Of a stretch of 64,000 nt of DNA, positions 16,268 to 27,413 are shown one piece after another. Made by a program: the position numbers and the translations under genes. Origin of the DNA: Adiantum capillus-veneris. Its lineage: Eukaryota > Streptophyta > Polypodiopsida > Polypodiales > Pteridaceae. The stretch spans positions 158,625,557-158,689,556 of the forward strand of contig CM043952.1 of NCBI GenBank assembly GCA_014529385.2, given 5' to 3'. The notes beneath the pieces were generated by a model. It saw nothing but the letters and a program-made list of their open reading frames with translations, made no database searches and was not told the origin of the DNA. How positions within the stretch are numbered: the stretch's first letter is position 1; every line of letters starts with the position of its first letter.

Positions 16268-16422
16268 TGTTAAGCCTATGGAATTTTGGATGTTTTACCT
16301 TAGTGGAATTCGGAATATCAACTTTTGTATTTTTGGGATTCCAAGGGGTGTTCTTGGGAAAGGGCGTTGCCCATTAGTATTCTCCGACTATGTAACTGTC
16401 GATCAGTGTCTGTTTGGGAATA
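16268..16422 (+). repeat. Element A right LTR, 5' part (split by element B)
   Basis: Matches 10896-11050 base for base in length. It ends in GAATA, the target duplicated on the far side of element B at 45869-45873, where the LTR continues to 45980. Confidence 0.9.
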
Positions 16423-17361
16423 TGTTGGACGGATACGCCGTGACGGACGTCAGCACAGCGAGAACTCACCTAACAAGATTTGTCAGATAGGGACGAAGCT
16501 CGACCCGCAAGCGCGTGGAAGCAAGCATAGGGTGTCAACCTACACTCAACCGACTCCTAACTAATTCCTACAGAGGTCTCTACCAATTGTCTAAGTCACA
16601 GCCTTCAAGAGTGCATAAGAGGAAACTTCCTACAACTCTTTCTAGAGCCGAACACCCATCAAACAATCTCGAAACACCATAGAACTTGAAGGAGACCCTA
16701 CTAATACCAATAGGTCACTCTCCCTAAGGTCTATGAACCAAAACCCCAACCCAAAACACACGGTGCAAAATCACGTAGGATGTCTGGCCGAAATTTGCAA
16801 GTCTTCGTTTTCAAAATCTAAAGTGCCTAATGTGTAGCTCTACTCAATGTGAACGCGTGGATATGCTGCAATGAAAAATCGGACAACGTATGCTCACCAA
16901 ATCACCAGATGAAGCTTGTAGATGGAGCTTGCAAAACCGGACCATACGCGCGCAATGTAGGTATTGGCGCGTAGCTCTTGTCGGGGGCAGCACGTTACAC
17001 TTCTCCGCACTCAATTCTGACCACCGGTGCACACGTAGCGTCAAGATGAAGCTCTCTCTCTCTCTCTCTCTCGTACACAGTACTCTCACTCACAGACTTC
17101 AAAACTTGTTTTTAAAAATGACAAAAGGTTTTTTCATTAAGGTCAAAAAGTGGTATATATACCTTACAATTCTCAAACCCTAAAGTTCCAAATCAACCAT
17201 CTACTCCATCTAACTATCAAAACTGGGATACAATCTGGAAACTTCTGTAAGTCATAATATTTACAAGGTGAAAAATCAGGTTTCCTCAATAAATGAATAA
17301 TTACAAAAAATGATAATCTTCCGAGTAGTTAGTTTCCGTGGGGTGTGTCCAGCTTCTAACA
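16423..17361 (-). repeat. Element B 3' LTR (left copy)
   Basis: 939 bp, TGTTGGACGG...CTTCTAACA on the plus strand. It contains a palindromic GGTATATATACC near 17,151 that could be the TATA box on the minus strand, a CT microsatellite near 17,052-17,070, and a half-copy of the element's palindrome (ACGTAGGATGTCT, 16773-16785). Confidence 0.93.
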
Positions 17362-17373
17362 CTCCCCCCCTCC
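17362..17373 (-). other. Element B polypurine tract
   Basis: CTCCCCCCCTCC directly abuts the left LTR. Read on the minus strand it is a pure purine run, the expected plus-strand primer upstream of the 3' LTR. Confidence 0.85.
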
Positions 17374-19194
17374 TTGCTCATGTCGTCCTCGACATGGCCG
17401 CTAATCTGCTTCTTCATCGTATGGTTTCGCGCATCTTGATCAATGATTCGTATCTTGCATGTAGATTCATCATTGTTGGGCCGAAAATATCAGTGTTTAT
17501 TGTGAAGAAGCCGGTGTAGAACGCTTCTTCAAAGGCCTGGAGGTGATAGGATGGTAGAAACATTATCCTTTGATACAACGCATCTATCACCTCCTTGGAA
17601 GGCTGACCAGACAAATCATAGGCACATTTGTAAGTATCTTGGAAGAAGAACATAATGTCTGTCACCTGGCCTGGCTTGAATGTCTCAAATACTGCTAAAG
17701 AGTTTTGCAGATTTTCTTCATCATGATGTACGCAAGGTCAGGTGAGCCAGTGAACAATTTGATGGCGCCCGTTAGGGTTTTCACCATGTATTGGACACTT
17801 ATTCTCTCACCTGCCTTCAAGCCCTGCAGCTTAGGATAATTCAGCCAAGTGGGTTGGCTCCTTTGTAATATCTCATGGGCCTTCCACGTCTCGATCCTTG
17901 GTAGAGGACAAAAGCAGAGGTTGTCTCTGATGTTCTTTGGTGCCTCTACCAAATGGATTAGGTATTGTGGGTACTTTGTCAGCCAAGCCTTCCTCCATTT
18001 TGGTTGAGAGTCAACTATTAGCCTGACCCCTTCTGGTTGGGAGATATCTGCGTTGTAGAGTGGCACTGTAGGCTCTTCTCTAATCCTTTTAATGATGGTG
18101 GAAGCTTCATACTTCAGCAAAGGATATGGGAGAGAGAGTTGAAGCCATTCGCGCCTGAGGTTGCTGGCATCGATCTTCTGGATAGTCATGGATTCGAAAA
18201 CCCTCTTCTCCCATTCCAAGGCTTCCTTAGCCGTCTCTCTGATCTCCACCTCTATTGCTTTACGCAGCTTTTCCTCCTCTTCCTGTGTCAGATCTTGTGG
18301 CTCTTGAGAGGATCCTTCTAGGATTTCCTCTTGCATAGGTGTGTCCACCGGATCTGCCACATTTTCTAAATCTATGCCTTCATTGGCCGCTGGCCCTGTG
18401 CCCTCTTGCTCTCCGGCTTGCTGTCCTCTCAGCTCCTCAATCTGCTTTAGGAGTTTCTGTTTTTCTGTTTCAGCTTCTTCGCCCATATTCACGAGGAGGT
18501 CGTTCAATTCGGCGTTTATCTTCTCCACTTCCTCGAGCTTTCTTTTGATACTTTCTAATTCTTCTTGCAGGGCTTTTTGGTCTTCTTCCATTCGTGTTTG
18601 CATAACAATTCACCCTTCTACCATCATCAATCGTTGCTTTTTCACTAGAGTCAGCTCCTTCTGAAGTTCTTGCATCTGTTCTTCATAAAGTTGGCTTTCC
18701 GTAGTGATGTGAGTCGAGCTAGTAGCTCTGACTCTGGCAGGAGATGCCCGCAGCCTCTGGATGGTTTGATCTTTCACTTTGAGCTGGTCCTTGAGATCAA
18801 GGACCTCATCCTGGCTGGATTCTTGATCTATCTCCACCTTTGCTTTGGCGTTTAGCATGGCTTCAACTTCTTTAGATTCCTCAGCCAGCTGTAGGGTCAG
18901 GTTATCCCTTTCCCTCTCGGCATCTATCAATGATTTGCTGAGTTGCTTACATTCCTCTTCAACTCCTTGCATTCTTTGTGTTGCTGCCTCATTTTCTTTC
19001 TCCATTTTCTGGCATCTTTGCAATGCCCTTGCTAGGCTGGCCTGTAGCTCCGCTTCTCTCTCTTTCTGCCTTTGACTTTGTCCTTGCAAAGAGTCTACTT
19101 CCAGCTTTATCTTCACTTCAGTGGCCTTAAGAGCTGCCATCTCACTATCTGAGGCCATGGACTGCACTCTTAACCCCGTTAACTTTGTCATAAC

Positions 19195-19386
19195 TGTTGG
19201 GGTATAAAGCCCAATGTGGTCGCCCAGGTAAGTGGGCGGGCCGCCAGGTATGTACACATGTTCTTTTGTAAAAACCTAATAAGAACTCACTATGCTCTAC
19301 ACATTACAGTAGAGCGAGTTCACCATATCGTCGTGCTCTTCTTCTCGCACTCTCTCTCGCATCGCACTTTCGCTCGTACTCCTTCA
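19195..19386 (+). repeat. Element F 5' LTR
   Basis: TGTTGGGG...CCTTCA, very short for copia. A TATAAAG motif starts only eight bases after the LTR begins (19203), which leaves almost no U3 upstream of the TATA box. Confidence 0.93.
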
Positions 19387-19388
19387 AC

Positions 19389-19400
19389 TGGTATCAGAGC
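19389..19400 (+). other. Element F primer-binding site (tRNA-iMet type)
   Basis: TGGTATCAGAGC lies two bases after the 5' LTR. Confidence 0.93.
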
Positions 19401-20473
19401 TCAGATCGAGGCTCGGGGGCAGCACTACAGGAGGCTAGAGTCACCAGCTCAGATTGGAGTGAAATTCGATAGGCAAAGACACGGACCCAAATCTTGTGGG
19501 ACGGCCCAAAGGGCTCGGTGTTCTCAGAATTTCATTCTGAGGTCATCTCGACCACCGTTCGGCTTCGACAAAGGTCTACGCAGGCCATTTTCGACTACGT
19601 GGTCTCGACGGGGGCAGATCCGACTCTGCAAATTTGGGGTTTTTGGCCTACGACTACAGGTGCTGAGGATATCGACACTCCCAGAGTGTTGATTTGTGGC
19701 TGTCTACACATCGAAGGACGGCTCACAGTTCTTGGAGGCGTGTCACATACAACACGGGCGCATCTACACACAGACTGTAGGCGACATCCACTAGTTCATC
19801 AGGTAGCTTGTGTTTGCTGCTTGATATTTCAGATTTCATGCTGACATTGCAGGTACTTCCACATGGGATGTATTGTCAGAGATGATGTATGTCTGTTGAG
19901 GGTTTGCTGGCTGTGAGTCACGCAGCAAACAACCACCGCAGCGGTTACAGCATACAGTGGGAAATTTGTGGATGTATGACTTTGTGGGAAGTCTATGTAC
20001 TGTCACATTTACTGCAGCCTTTGTTGAGGGTCGAGTGAGGTTTTATTGAGCTGGGGGATTCTCGAATGTTGAGATCCTTTCAGTGATACATGTCTTGGAG
20101 CGATCCCTCGAGCACCCTTAGATAGGCAGCTAGGATGTATTGACTGTGAGTTAGACAGTTGGGATTGCATCTTTGCTTTACTGCCGTTGAGGCATTGTCG
20201 CAGTCTATGCTTATAGGACAGTGAGAGACAGTAGAGGTGCAGGACAGGTTTACCCGCAGCTTATAGTGTCAGAGAGACAGTGTTTTTTGAGTTGTTTTTT
20301 GGTCTGTTTTTAGTACACCAGAGCCATTTTACAAAGAAGACTCTGCCAAAATTTCTGCAGAATCTGAAGCTTTCTTGGTTCATTTGACAGGTTGATATTG
20401 GTTCAGAGGTCAGTTTACAGGGGAAACTCTGCCGAATTTCTCCCAGAAAAGTAAACTACTGTGAAGCGTAGCT
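19401..20473 (+). promoter_or_regulatory. Element F untranslated leader
   Basis: Over 1 kb between PBS and the gag ATG with no convincing ORF. Such a length is large for a 5.5-kb copia element. It may carry packaging and translational control signals, but no specific motif is recognisable. Confidence 0.6.
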
Positions 20474-23400
20474 ATGGCTGGATCACAGGACACTACTCTT
20501 TACAATATCAAGAAGCTGGATGGAACCAATTTCCCATTGTGGAAGAAGCAGATTTGGCACGTGTTGGTACAAAAGAAGCAGATAAAACCTATAAAGCTCA
20601 AGGGGATAAAACCTGAAGATATGGACGAAGATGAATGGAGCGAAATGGATGAATTGGCACTTTCTACCATTATGCTGACTTTGGCAGAAAGCGTTTACTT
20701 CAATGTAGCAGACGAGATGTCGGCTTATCAAGCATGGTTAAAGCTGAGTGATCTTTATGAGAAGCAGAGTGCAGCTTCACAGGTATACTGGCTTAAGAAG
20801 CTTGTTGATTTGAAGATGAAGGAAGGGACACCTATGTCCAATCATCTGAATGAATTCGACACAATCTACAGTCAGTTGTCAGCTCAAGGTGTCAAGTTTG
20901 ATGAACCTGTTAGAGCTATGTTCCTGTTGATCACATTGCCGGAAAGTTGGGACACTTTTCGCACAGCTTTGAGTAATTCTGCACCTCCAGATGGTTTGAA
21001 CATAGCAGGTGTAGAAGGAAGTCTTCTTACTGAAGAAACCAATAGAAAGACAATGGACAAAGGCAAAGGAACAGCCTTAGTTGTCAGGGGAAGGACCAAA
21101 GAAAAGTACAAAGGTGGAAAGAGGAATCAGTCTCGTAGCAAGTCCCGCAGTGCTAAAGGCAAGAGTGACATAGAATGCTACCATTGTGGCAAGAAGGGTC
21201 ACATGAAAAGAGACTGCAGAGAATGGAAAGCAGAAAAAGGCAAAGAGAAAGCTGAAGACCATGGTGAGAAGAACAAGTCCTCAGCGAAGATTCAAGAAAT
21301 AAATGTGACAAACACTGTTGCAGAGGATGACAGCCTAGTGTCAGGAGACATCTACTTCTTGAAGAATACAATGGACTCAGCTCTTCTTACAGCATCTGAT
21401 GGAAATGCACTGAGTGACTGGATTATAGACTCAGGGGCATCACTTCATGTGTCTCCAAACAAGGAGTGGTTTACCTCTTATGTGACCACTAAAGATCATG
21501 TTCGGCTATGCAATGGGCAGACATGTGAGATCTTAGGTGTTGGAGATGTTCAATTGAAGTTTCAGAATGGCTCTTCTTTCACGCTGAAGAATGTGAGACA
21601 TGTTCCCGCAATTACAAAGAGCTTGATCATCACAGGTTTACTTGATGATGCTGGATACGTCACCACTTTTGGACAGAACATGTGGAAGATATTCAAGGGT
21701 TCTATGATAGTAGCACATGGAGTAAAGTCTGGAGGACTTTACATGATTTATGTATCAAATGTCTCTAAAAATGTAATCAATGTAACCGAGCAGCCGAACG
21801 TTTCTTTGTGGCATAGCCGGTTAGGACATATGTCTAAGAAGGGAATGGAAATCTTGTCTCGTTCTGGTTATTTGCCTGGCTTTTCATTTAATGATTTTGA
21901 ATTCTGTGAACATTGTCTGTATGGTAAGCAAACACAACAGCCACATAAGCATAGAAGCAGTAGAAGAGATACACAGTTGGCACTTGTTCATAGTGATTTG
22001 TGTGGACCTATGCCTAACCTATCTCTAGGGGGAGCTTCTTACTTTATGACATTTATAGATGATTACTCGAGGAAAGTATGGGTTTACTTTCTCAAGGACA
22101 AGGATGAAGCGTTTAGTGTTTTCAAAACGTTTGTGACACTTGTGGAGAATCAGAGTGGCAAGAAGCTTAAATGCTTATGCACTGACAATGGTGGAGAGTA
22201 TGTTTCAAAGGCCTTTCAGGACTTTTGTGAGTCAAAAGGTATAAAACGTAAACTTACTGCTCCTTACAATCCTCCTCAAAATGGTGTTGCTGAAAGGATG
22301 AATAGGACCATACAAGAGAAGGTCAGAAGTATGTTGTCTAATGCACAGCTGCCAAATGGGTTTTGGGCTGAAGCTGTATCAACAGCTATTCATCTTGTAA
22401 ATAGATCTCCTAGCAAGGTTTTGCAGAAGGATTCAGTGCCAGAGATGGTATGGTCAGGCAAGATGCCCTCATACAAGCATCTCAGAGTCTTTGGCTGTGA
22501 GGCATATACTCACGTTGCAAAGGAATTTAGGAACAAACTTGAGCCAAAGAGTAGAAAGTGCATCTTTCTAGGCTATGGTAATTCTGGTGAGATGGGGTAC
22601 AGACTTTGGGATCCCGAATCCAGAAAGGTTGTCCGTAGCAATGATGTTCACTTTAATGAATCCAAATATCATTCTAAACCAGAGAGGGTTGAGGAGATTA
22701 GAAGAGTTGTCTTCCAAGAAGATGGACCTGCACGTGCAAGACAAAATGTCAGGGCTCAAGAGGAGCAAGGACAGGATAGAGTGGAACCACAGGTTGTGGC
22801 TGAGCCTGAGCCACCTATTGTGCGTAGATCTGGATGTGTCACGCGATCTCCTGATAGGTTTGTTCCATCTATGAACTATGTCATGTTGACTGATTGCAAT
22901 GAGCCTTCATGTTACAAGGAAGCAGTGCAAATGAAGGACTCCGGGAATTGGCAATTGGCCATGCAGTCAGAGATGACAGCTATGCATAAAAACAAGACAT
23001 GGAAGCTAGTTAAATTACCACAGGGAAAAAAGGCTCTACCTTGTAAATGGGTTTACATGTATAAGATCACCGCTCATGATAGTCAGCCAAAGTACAAAGC
23101 AAGGCTTGTTGCCAAGGGCTTTAAGGAAGAACAAGGCATTGACTTTGATGAAGTCTTCTCTCCGGTGGTCAAGATGACTACATTGAGATGCTTTCTTGCA
23201 TTGGTTGCCGTATTAGATTTGGTGTTGCACCAAATGGATGTCAAGAGAGTGTTCTTGCATGGTGATTTAGATGAGGAAATTTACATGCAGCAGCCAGAAG
23301 GGTTTGTTGAGAAAGGCAAGGAAGATTGGGTATGCCAATTGTTAAAGAGTCTTTATGGCTTAAAACAATCACCGAGGGCATGGTACCATAAATTCCACAA

Positions 23401-24454
23401 GTTTATGCTTTCTCAAGGCTACAAACGTAGTGAGTTCGATCACTGTCTATATACAAAGAAGTCTAAGGATGGTAGTTGGCTGATCCTTATTTTGTATGTG
23501 GATGACATGTTGATTGCTGGCAAGCACTTGGAAGAAATTTCAGCTTTGAAGTCAAAGATGGCAAAATCGTTTGACATGAAAGACATGGGTGAGGCAAGTC
23601 ATATACTTGGTATGCGCATTGATAGAGACAGATCAAAGAAGTTGATTTGGTTATCTCAAACTGAGTATATTGACAAGGTTTTGCAACGTTTCAATATGGA
23701 GAAGGGAAAGGCATTGAGTGTTCCATTGCCACCATATGTGAAACTTAGCAAACAAGATTGTCCTGTGTCTGAAGAAGAACAGGCTGAAATGGATAAGATT
23801 CCATATGCATCTGCAGTGGGTAGTTTGATGTATGCAATGATTGCTACTCGCCCAGACATTGCATTTGTAGTGGGAGTAGTAAGTCGATACATGTCAAACC
23901 CAGGCAAGAAACATTGGGAGGCAGTGAAAGGAATATTGAGATACCTGAAAGCTACAAAGAGTATGCGTATATGCTATGGGAGTCAGGAGCTAAGTGTAAA
24001 GGGTTTTACAGACTCAGATTATGTAGGTGACTTAGACAACCGAAGGTCTACGTCAGGGTATGTCTTTAAATTGGCTGGTGGAGCAGTATCATGGCGTTCT
24101 AGATTACAAGATTGTGTTACTCAGTCTACTACAGAGGCTGAATATGTTGTAGCATCAGAGGCATGCAAAGAATCAATTTGGCTTAATCGACTAGTAACAG
24201 ATTTGGGAATCAAAGAAGAGATGCCTGTGTTATATTGTGATAGTCAAAGTGCTATACAATTGGCTCGCAATCTAGTTTATCACTCAAAGACAAAGCATGT
24301 GGATGTGAAGTATCATTTCATCAGGGAAATGCTCAAGGATAAGCAACTTCAGCTTCTCAAAGTTCACACCACAGAAAATCCTGCTGATCTACTTACAAAA
24401 GGACTTCCCTCAGAGAGCTTTGCGCATTTTCGCAAGCAGTTAGGTGTAGGGTAG
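20474..24454 (+). CDS. Element F copia gag-pol polyprotein
   Basis: An intact 1,326-residue polyprotein. Gag (UBN2-type) covers residues ~5-190. The CCHC knuckle CYHCGKKGHMKRDC is at 235-248. Aspartic protease DSGA is at 319-322. GAG-pre-integrase/zinc domain has H447, H452, C478 and C481. Integrase acidic residues are D508 (HSDLCGP), D571 (CTDNGGEY) and E607 (NGVAERMNR). RT has MDVK at 921-924 and YVDD at 1008-1011. RNase H has TDSDY, STTEAEY and CDSQSA. All catalytic residues I can check are present. MDVKRVFLHG departs from the usual MDVKTAFLHG at two positions. It makes the proteins for its own reverse transcription and integration in cytoplasmic particles and the nucleus. Whether it is expressed cannot be seen. 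Confidence 0.97.
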   Translation: MAGSQDTTLYNIKKLDGTNFPLWKKQIWHVLVQKKQIKPIKLKGIKPEDMDEDEWSEMDELALSTIMLTLAESVYFNVADEMSAYQAWLKLSDLYEKQSAASQVYWLKKLVDLKMKEGTPMSNHLNEFDTIYSQLSAQGVKFDEPVRAMFLLITLPESWDTFRTALSNSAPPDGLNIAGVEGSLLTEETNRKTMDKGKGTALVVRGRTKEKYKGGKRNQSRSKSRSAKGKSDIECYHCGKKGHMKRDCREWKAEKGKEKAEDHGEKNKSSAKIQEINVTNTVAEDDSLVSGDIYFLKNTMDSALLTASDGNALSDWIIDSGASLHVSPNKEWFTSYVTTKDHVRLCNGQTCEILGVGDVQLKFQNGSSFTLKNVRHVPAITKSLIITGLLDDAGYVTTFGQNMWKIFKGSMIVAHGVKSGGLYMIYVSNVSKNVINVTEQPNVSLWHSRLGHMSKKGMEILSRSGYLPGFSFNDFEFCEHCLYGKQTQQPHKHRSSRRDTQLALVHSDLCGPMPNLSLGGASYFMTFIDDYSRKVWVYFLKDKDEAFSVFKTFVTLVENQSGKKLKCLCTDNGGEYVSKAFQDFCESKGIKRKLTAPYNPPQNGVAERMNRTIQEKVRSMLSNAQLPNGFWAEAVSTAIHLVNRSPSKVLQKDSVPEMVWSGKMPSYKHLRVFGCEAYTHVAKEFRNKLEPKSRKCIFLGYGNSGEMGYRLWDPESRKVVRSNDVHFNESKYHSKPERVEEIRRVVFQEDGPARARQNVRAQEEQGQDRVEPQVVAEPEPPIVRRSGCVTRSPDRFVPSMNYVMLTDCNEPSCYKEAVQMKDSGNWQLAMQSEMTAMHKNKTWKLVKLPQGKKALPCKWVYMYKITAHDSQPKYKARLVAKGFKEEQGIDFDEVFSPVVKMTTLRCFLALVAVLDLVLHQMDVKRVFLHGDLDEEIYMQQPEGFVEKGKEDWVCQLLKSLYGLKQSPRAWYHKFHKFMLSQGYKRSEFDHCLYTKKSKDGSWLILILYVDDMLIAGKHLEEISALKSKMAKSFDMKDMGEASHILGMRIDRDRSKKLIWLSQTEYIDKVLQRFNMEKGKALSVPLPPYVKLSKQDCPVSEEEQAEMDKIPYASAVGSLMYAMIATRPDIAFVVGVVSRYMSNPGKKHWEAVKGILRYLKATKSMRICYGSQELSVKGFTDSDYVGDLDNRRSTSGYVFKLAGGAVSWRSRLQDCVTQSTTEAEYVVASEACKESIWLNRLVTDLGIKEEMPVLYCDSQSAIQLARNLVYHSKTKHVDVKYHFIREMLKDKQLQLLKVHTTENPADLLTKGLPSESFAHFRKQLGVG

Positions 24455-24532
24455 TACATCACTTCTCTACATCTCTTGTATATTAGCTTGTATAGTAGCT
24501 TCTCTCACACTTAAAGTACCACATTGGACTTT

Positions 24533-24543
24533 AAGTGGGAGGT
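24533..24543 (+). other. Element F polypurine tract
   Basis: AAGTGGGAGGT directly precedes the 3' LTR, as expected for a plus-strand primer. Confidence 0.75.
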
Positions 24544-24735
24544 TGTTGGGGTATAAAGCCCAATGTGGTCGCCCAGGTAAGTGGGCGGGCCGCCAGGTAT
24601 GTACACATATTCTTTTGTAAAAACCTAATAAGAACTCACTATGCTCTACACATTACAGTAGAGCGAGTTCACCATATCATCGTGCTCTTCTTCTCGCACT
24701 CTCTCTCGCGTCGCACTTCCGCTCGTACTCCTTCA
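24544..24735 (+). repeat. Element F 3' LTR
   Basis: Same termini and length as the 5' LTR. The four visible differences are all transitions. Confidence 0.93.
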
Positions 24736-26133
24736 ATCACCACATCCCAATCGTTGGAGGGCAGGTGCAGGTCCACTGTATCTGTGGCCATCTCTTTTAG
24801 TTCTACTAACCTGATGCTTTGCATTTGTTCCTTAGGCCATGTGCTTGCCAAGTCGAATGCGACTGTGGCAGCCTCTTCTTTTGTGTATAAGCAGGTCCAA
24901 AAATGTATCATTTGGCTCTTGTTGCCCACTTCGAGGCTTAGCCTCTTCCTTTGGTTCCGGCTCCTGGCTCTGCTCTTGCTTGGCCTCTTCTTGTGGAGGG
25001 CTGCTAGGAGGTGGTGAGGGCGGTGGGCTGGCTGGTAGAGATGTAGGCTTTTTCTTTAAATCTCGGTTTGCCTTAGTCTTTCTTTCTCTCTCTTGGCTCT
25101 CCTGCTCGTCTAGCATTTTCTGTCGTACCTACTCCACTTCTTCTTCTGTAAAAGGTACATGCGTGATATTTTCTGATGCGGCATCAAGAATCTCAAAAAT
25201 TTTAATGTAATCTTCGAATCTATCCCTTCTCACCCTTCGGGATGATCCCGACATTGCTTCTAGAGACGGCTTCCAGAGTTCACTCAAATCGCCTTTAAGG
25301 GCTCTTTCTGCTCTGAAGCTCTCCATCAGCTGCTCTAGTCTTGCCACTTTTTGTGACTTTGTCTCTTTTGCTGGCACTTGGGCAAATTCTTTCTTTCCCT
25401 TCTTTTGCTCAGGCTACTCTTCTTGAACAGACTCTAGCCGTCTTTTCAATCTTGTGGCAACCCTTGGTGCTCTTTGTGGCTCGTCTTCTTTGTCTTCTTT
25501 GAGCCTGAGCCAGTCGTTCTGTGACGGGGGTTCAGGCCATCTTCCTTTTGCATGCAATGCCCCATAAATCACCTTAGTGATTAGTTCTACTGGCACAATA
25601 TACGTTGGCTTCTTGTTACCCATCTTCACTAGGTTGTCATGTATATATGCTGCATAATTGATTATCTTTGGAGTGCTCTTCATCATTGCCCAGGTGAATG
25701 TCGTGGCAATTGCACCTGGCGGCATTCTGTACTTTTGTGGCCTTTTCGTACACATATGGAAGTATTGGTTGTACAACTGACTCATGATTGCCACTCTTGC
25801 GTTGGCAATATCTTCAAAAGTGTAGTTACCTTTCTTCTCAGTGTACACCTTGACCTCATCCCTCCTTTTAGTTACACTATCTCCCTTGTTGGAGAGGTCT
25901 AGTGCATCTGCTACAACTTGCTTGGTGATGACTATTTCTGTTTCTGGCCTGCCTTGCAGATCAGTTACTCTGGCCACTCCATCTTCTTTGATGGTCGTCA
26001 CAAACTCCCAGACTCTCTTTATGTCAACCCCTGCCGGCACTACTTCAAAATAGTTGTGGAGATCAATCTTCTCCAAGTACCCGACCATCTTGCTTCTTAC
26101 GAACTCATTGGGTTCCCGCGGTAGCATTGGTAG

Positions 26134-26239
26134 TGAGAGGCGGAAGTGAAAAATAGACCCGGTGGCCTCTACACGAGGACTATGCACAATGGCCTCATCA
26201 TGGTGGATACACAATAGGGGAACCACCTAGCAAGATATG
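26134..26239 (-). repeat. Element C 3' LTR remnant
   Basis: Matches 28428-28533 with about four differences, then diverges abruptly into gag sequence. Only the terminal 106 bp of the 3' LTR remain. Confidence 0.9.
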
Positions 26240-27098
26240 TGGTGGTGGTTTTCTTCTCGCTGGTGAAACGTGGTTTTGCCTGGCTTCTCTGTTGAAATTC
26301 TGCCTCCTTGGGTGTGGACAGTAGTACATGCCATGACCATCCTCCCCACAATTGTAGCAGTGATATTCTTGGTTTTGCCTTCGTTGTCCTCTTTCTTGCT
26401 CTTGGTTGGGATTGTGTGCATGCCCTTGTTGTATCAAATGGACTGAGAGATTCTCAAGTTGATCGGTTGAGCAGGTCTTGCTGATCTTCAATTGGTTCTT
26501 GTGGTTGAATCCTCTGGGCGGCTGTTGTAGGTGGTGCTAGAGGTGGTCGGGTCCTAACGGCTTCCTCTTCATCGATATTCCTGGTTTGTAGGCGCAACTT
26601 CTTGTCTTTAAGGCGGGCCACTTCAACTGCTAGCTCATACGTAGCAGGAAACCTTCCCTTCACCTTCTCTTTAAGAGTTGGCCATAACCCAGCCACAAAC
26701 CGATCCTTCTTTAGGAAATCAGGTGCCCCCTCATCCTCTCTTAGCGATGCAACCCATCGCCCCCATAAATCTACAAACTTTGACTCATATGATGTGTATT
26801 CTAGCATACTGCCCTGCTTCAACTCTGTCAACAATTGCCATAGCTTCTCTGATGTTGTGCCCTCTCCAAAACGCTTGACAAAGGCTGCTCTTAATAAGTC
26901 CCACCGTTCCTTGGTTGCTTGTGCCAAGGCATTGTACCATGATCTTGCCTCCACCTTCATTAGAAGTGGGAAGATGCGCAAGCGCGAAGCATCATCATCT
27001 CTCGCAGAGATGACACGTGCTATTTCCAAGTTGTCTAGAAAGTCTGCAGCATCCTCACCCACCTTACCAGTAAATGTTGAAAATGCTACACTTGCCAT
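26240..27098 (-). pseudogene. Element C gag (capsid and zinc knuckle, frameshifted)
   Basis: The ATG is at 27096-27098. The capsid domain has FTGKVGEDAADFLDNLE, ARSWYNALAQ, LRAAFVKRF and DRFVAGLWPTLKEKVKGRF, a Retrotrans_gag pattern. The frame stops at 26454. The knuckle CYNCGEDGHGMYYC is in another frame (about 26,370-26,330), so one frameshift near 26,470 separates them. Sequence then runs into the LTR remnant, so protease and everything downstream are deleted. Confidence 0.82.
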
Positions 27099-27413
27099 TG
27101 TGAGAGTGAGAAAATTAACTCGACTTAGATTTTTTTTATTTTTTTTTTAAGAGATTCAATACATGGGTACTCGGTGGATGGAAAACATACTATACAAGGA
27201 TGAAAATAACTACATCAAAAGACACTTCATGATTAATCATAGGGAGGATAAAGGGTAGAGAAGAGGTGTTTATCTCTTGCAGTCGTTCTCTACCAAACAT
27301 GGTTGTAATGATCTGTTGATAAAACATCTTGCGGTCCAAGATTACTTTGATTGATTGAATTTGTTGTGGTGCATAAGTTTGGTTCCTTGCAAAAGGTTGA
27401 TGTGCTAGGTCCA

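Larger units (their letters stand above)
19195..24735 (+). mobile_element. Element F: Ty1/copia retrotransposon, apparently complete
   Basis: Identical-length LTRs (192 bp) at 19195-19386 and 24544-24735, PBS, ~1.07-kb leader, one uninterrupted gag-pol frame, PPT. Flanks ATAAC (19190-19194) and ATCAC (24736-24740) form a 5-bp target duplication with one mismatch. Inserted in ORF Y of element B. The LTR copies differ at four positions by eye, about 2%. Confidence 0.93.

Noticed and set aside
17695-19194. ORF Y C-terminal half as a viral-type envelope protein
   Set aside because: The position is env-like but there is no signal peptide, membrane anchor or cysteine framework. The sequence is a cytosolic-looking coiled coil.
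19216-19692. 158-codon ORF starting in the F LTR
   Set aside because: It crosses LTR, PBS and leader and has no recognisable domain. It is a chance frame.
24669-25210. Plus-strand and minus-strand ORFs overlapping the F 3' LTR junction as separate genes
   Set aside because: The minus-strand parts are ORF Y of element B read into the LTR. The plus-strand ones are shadows.
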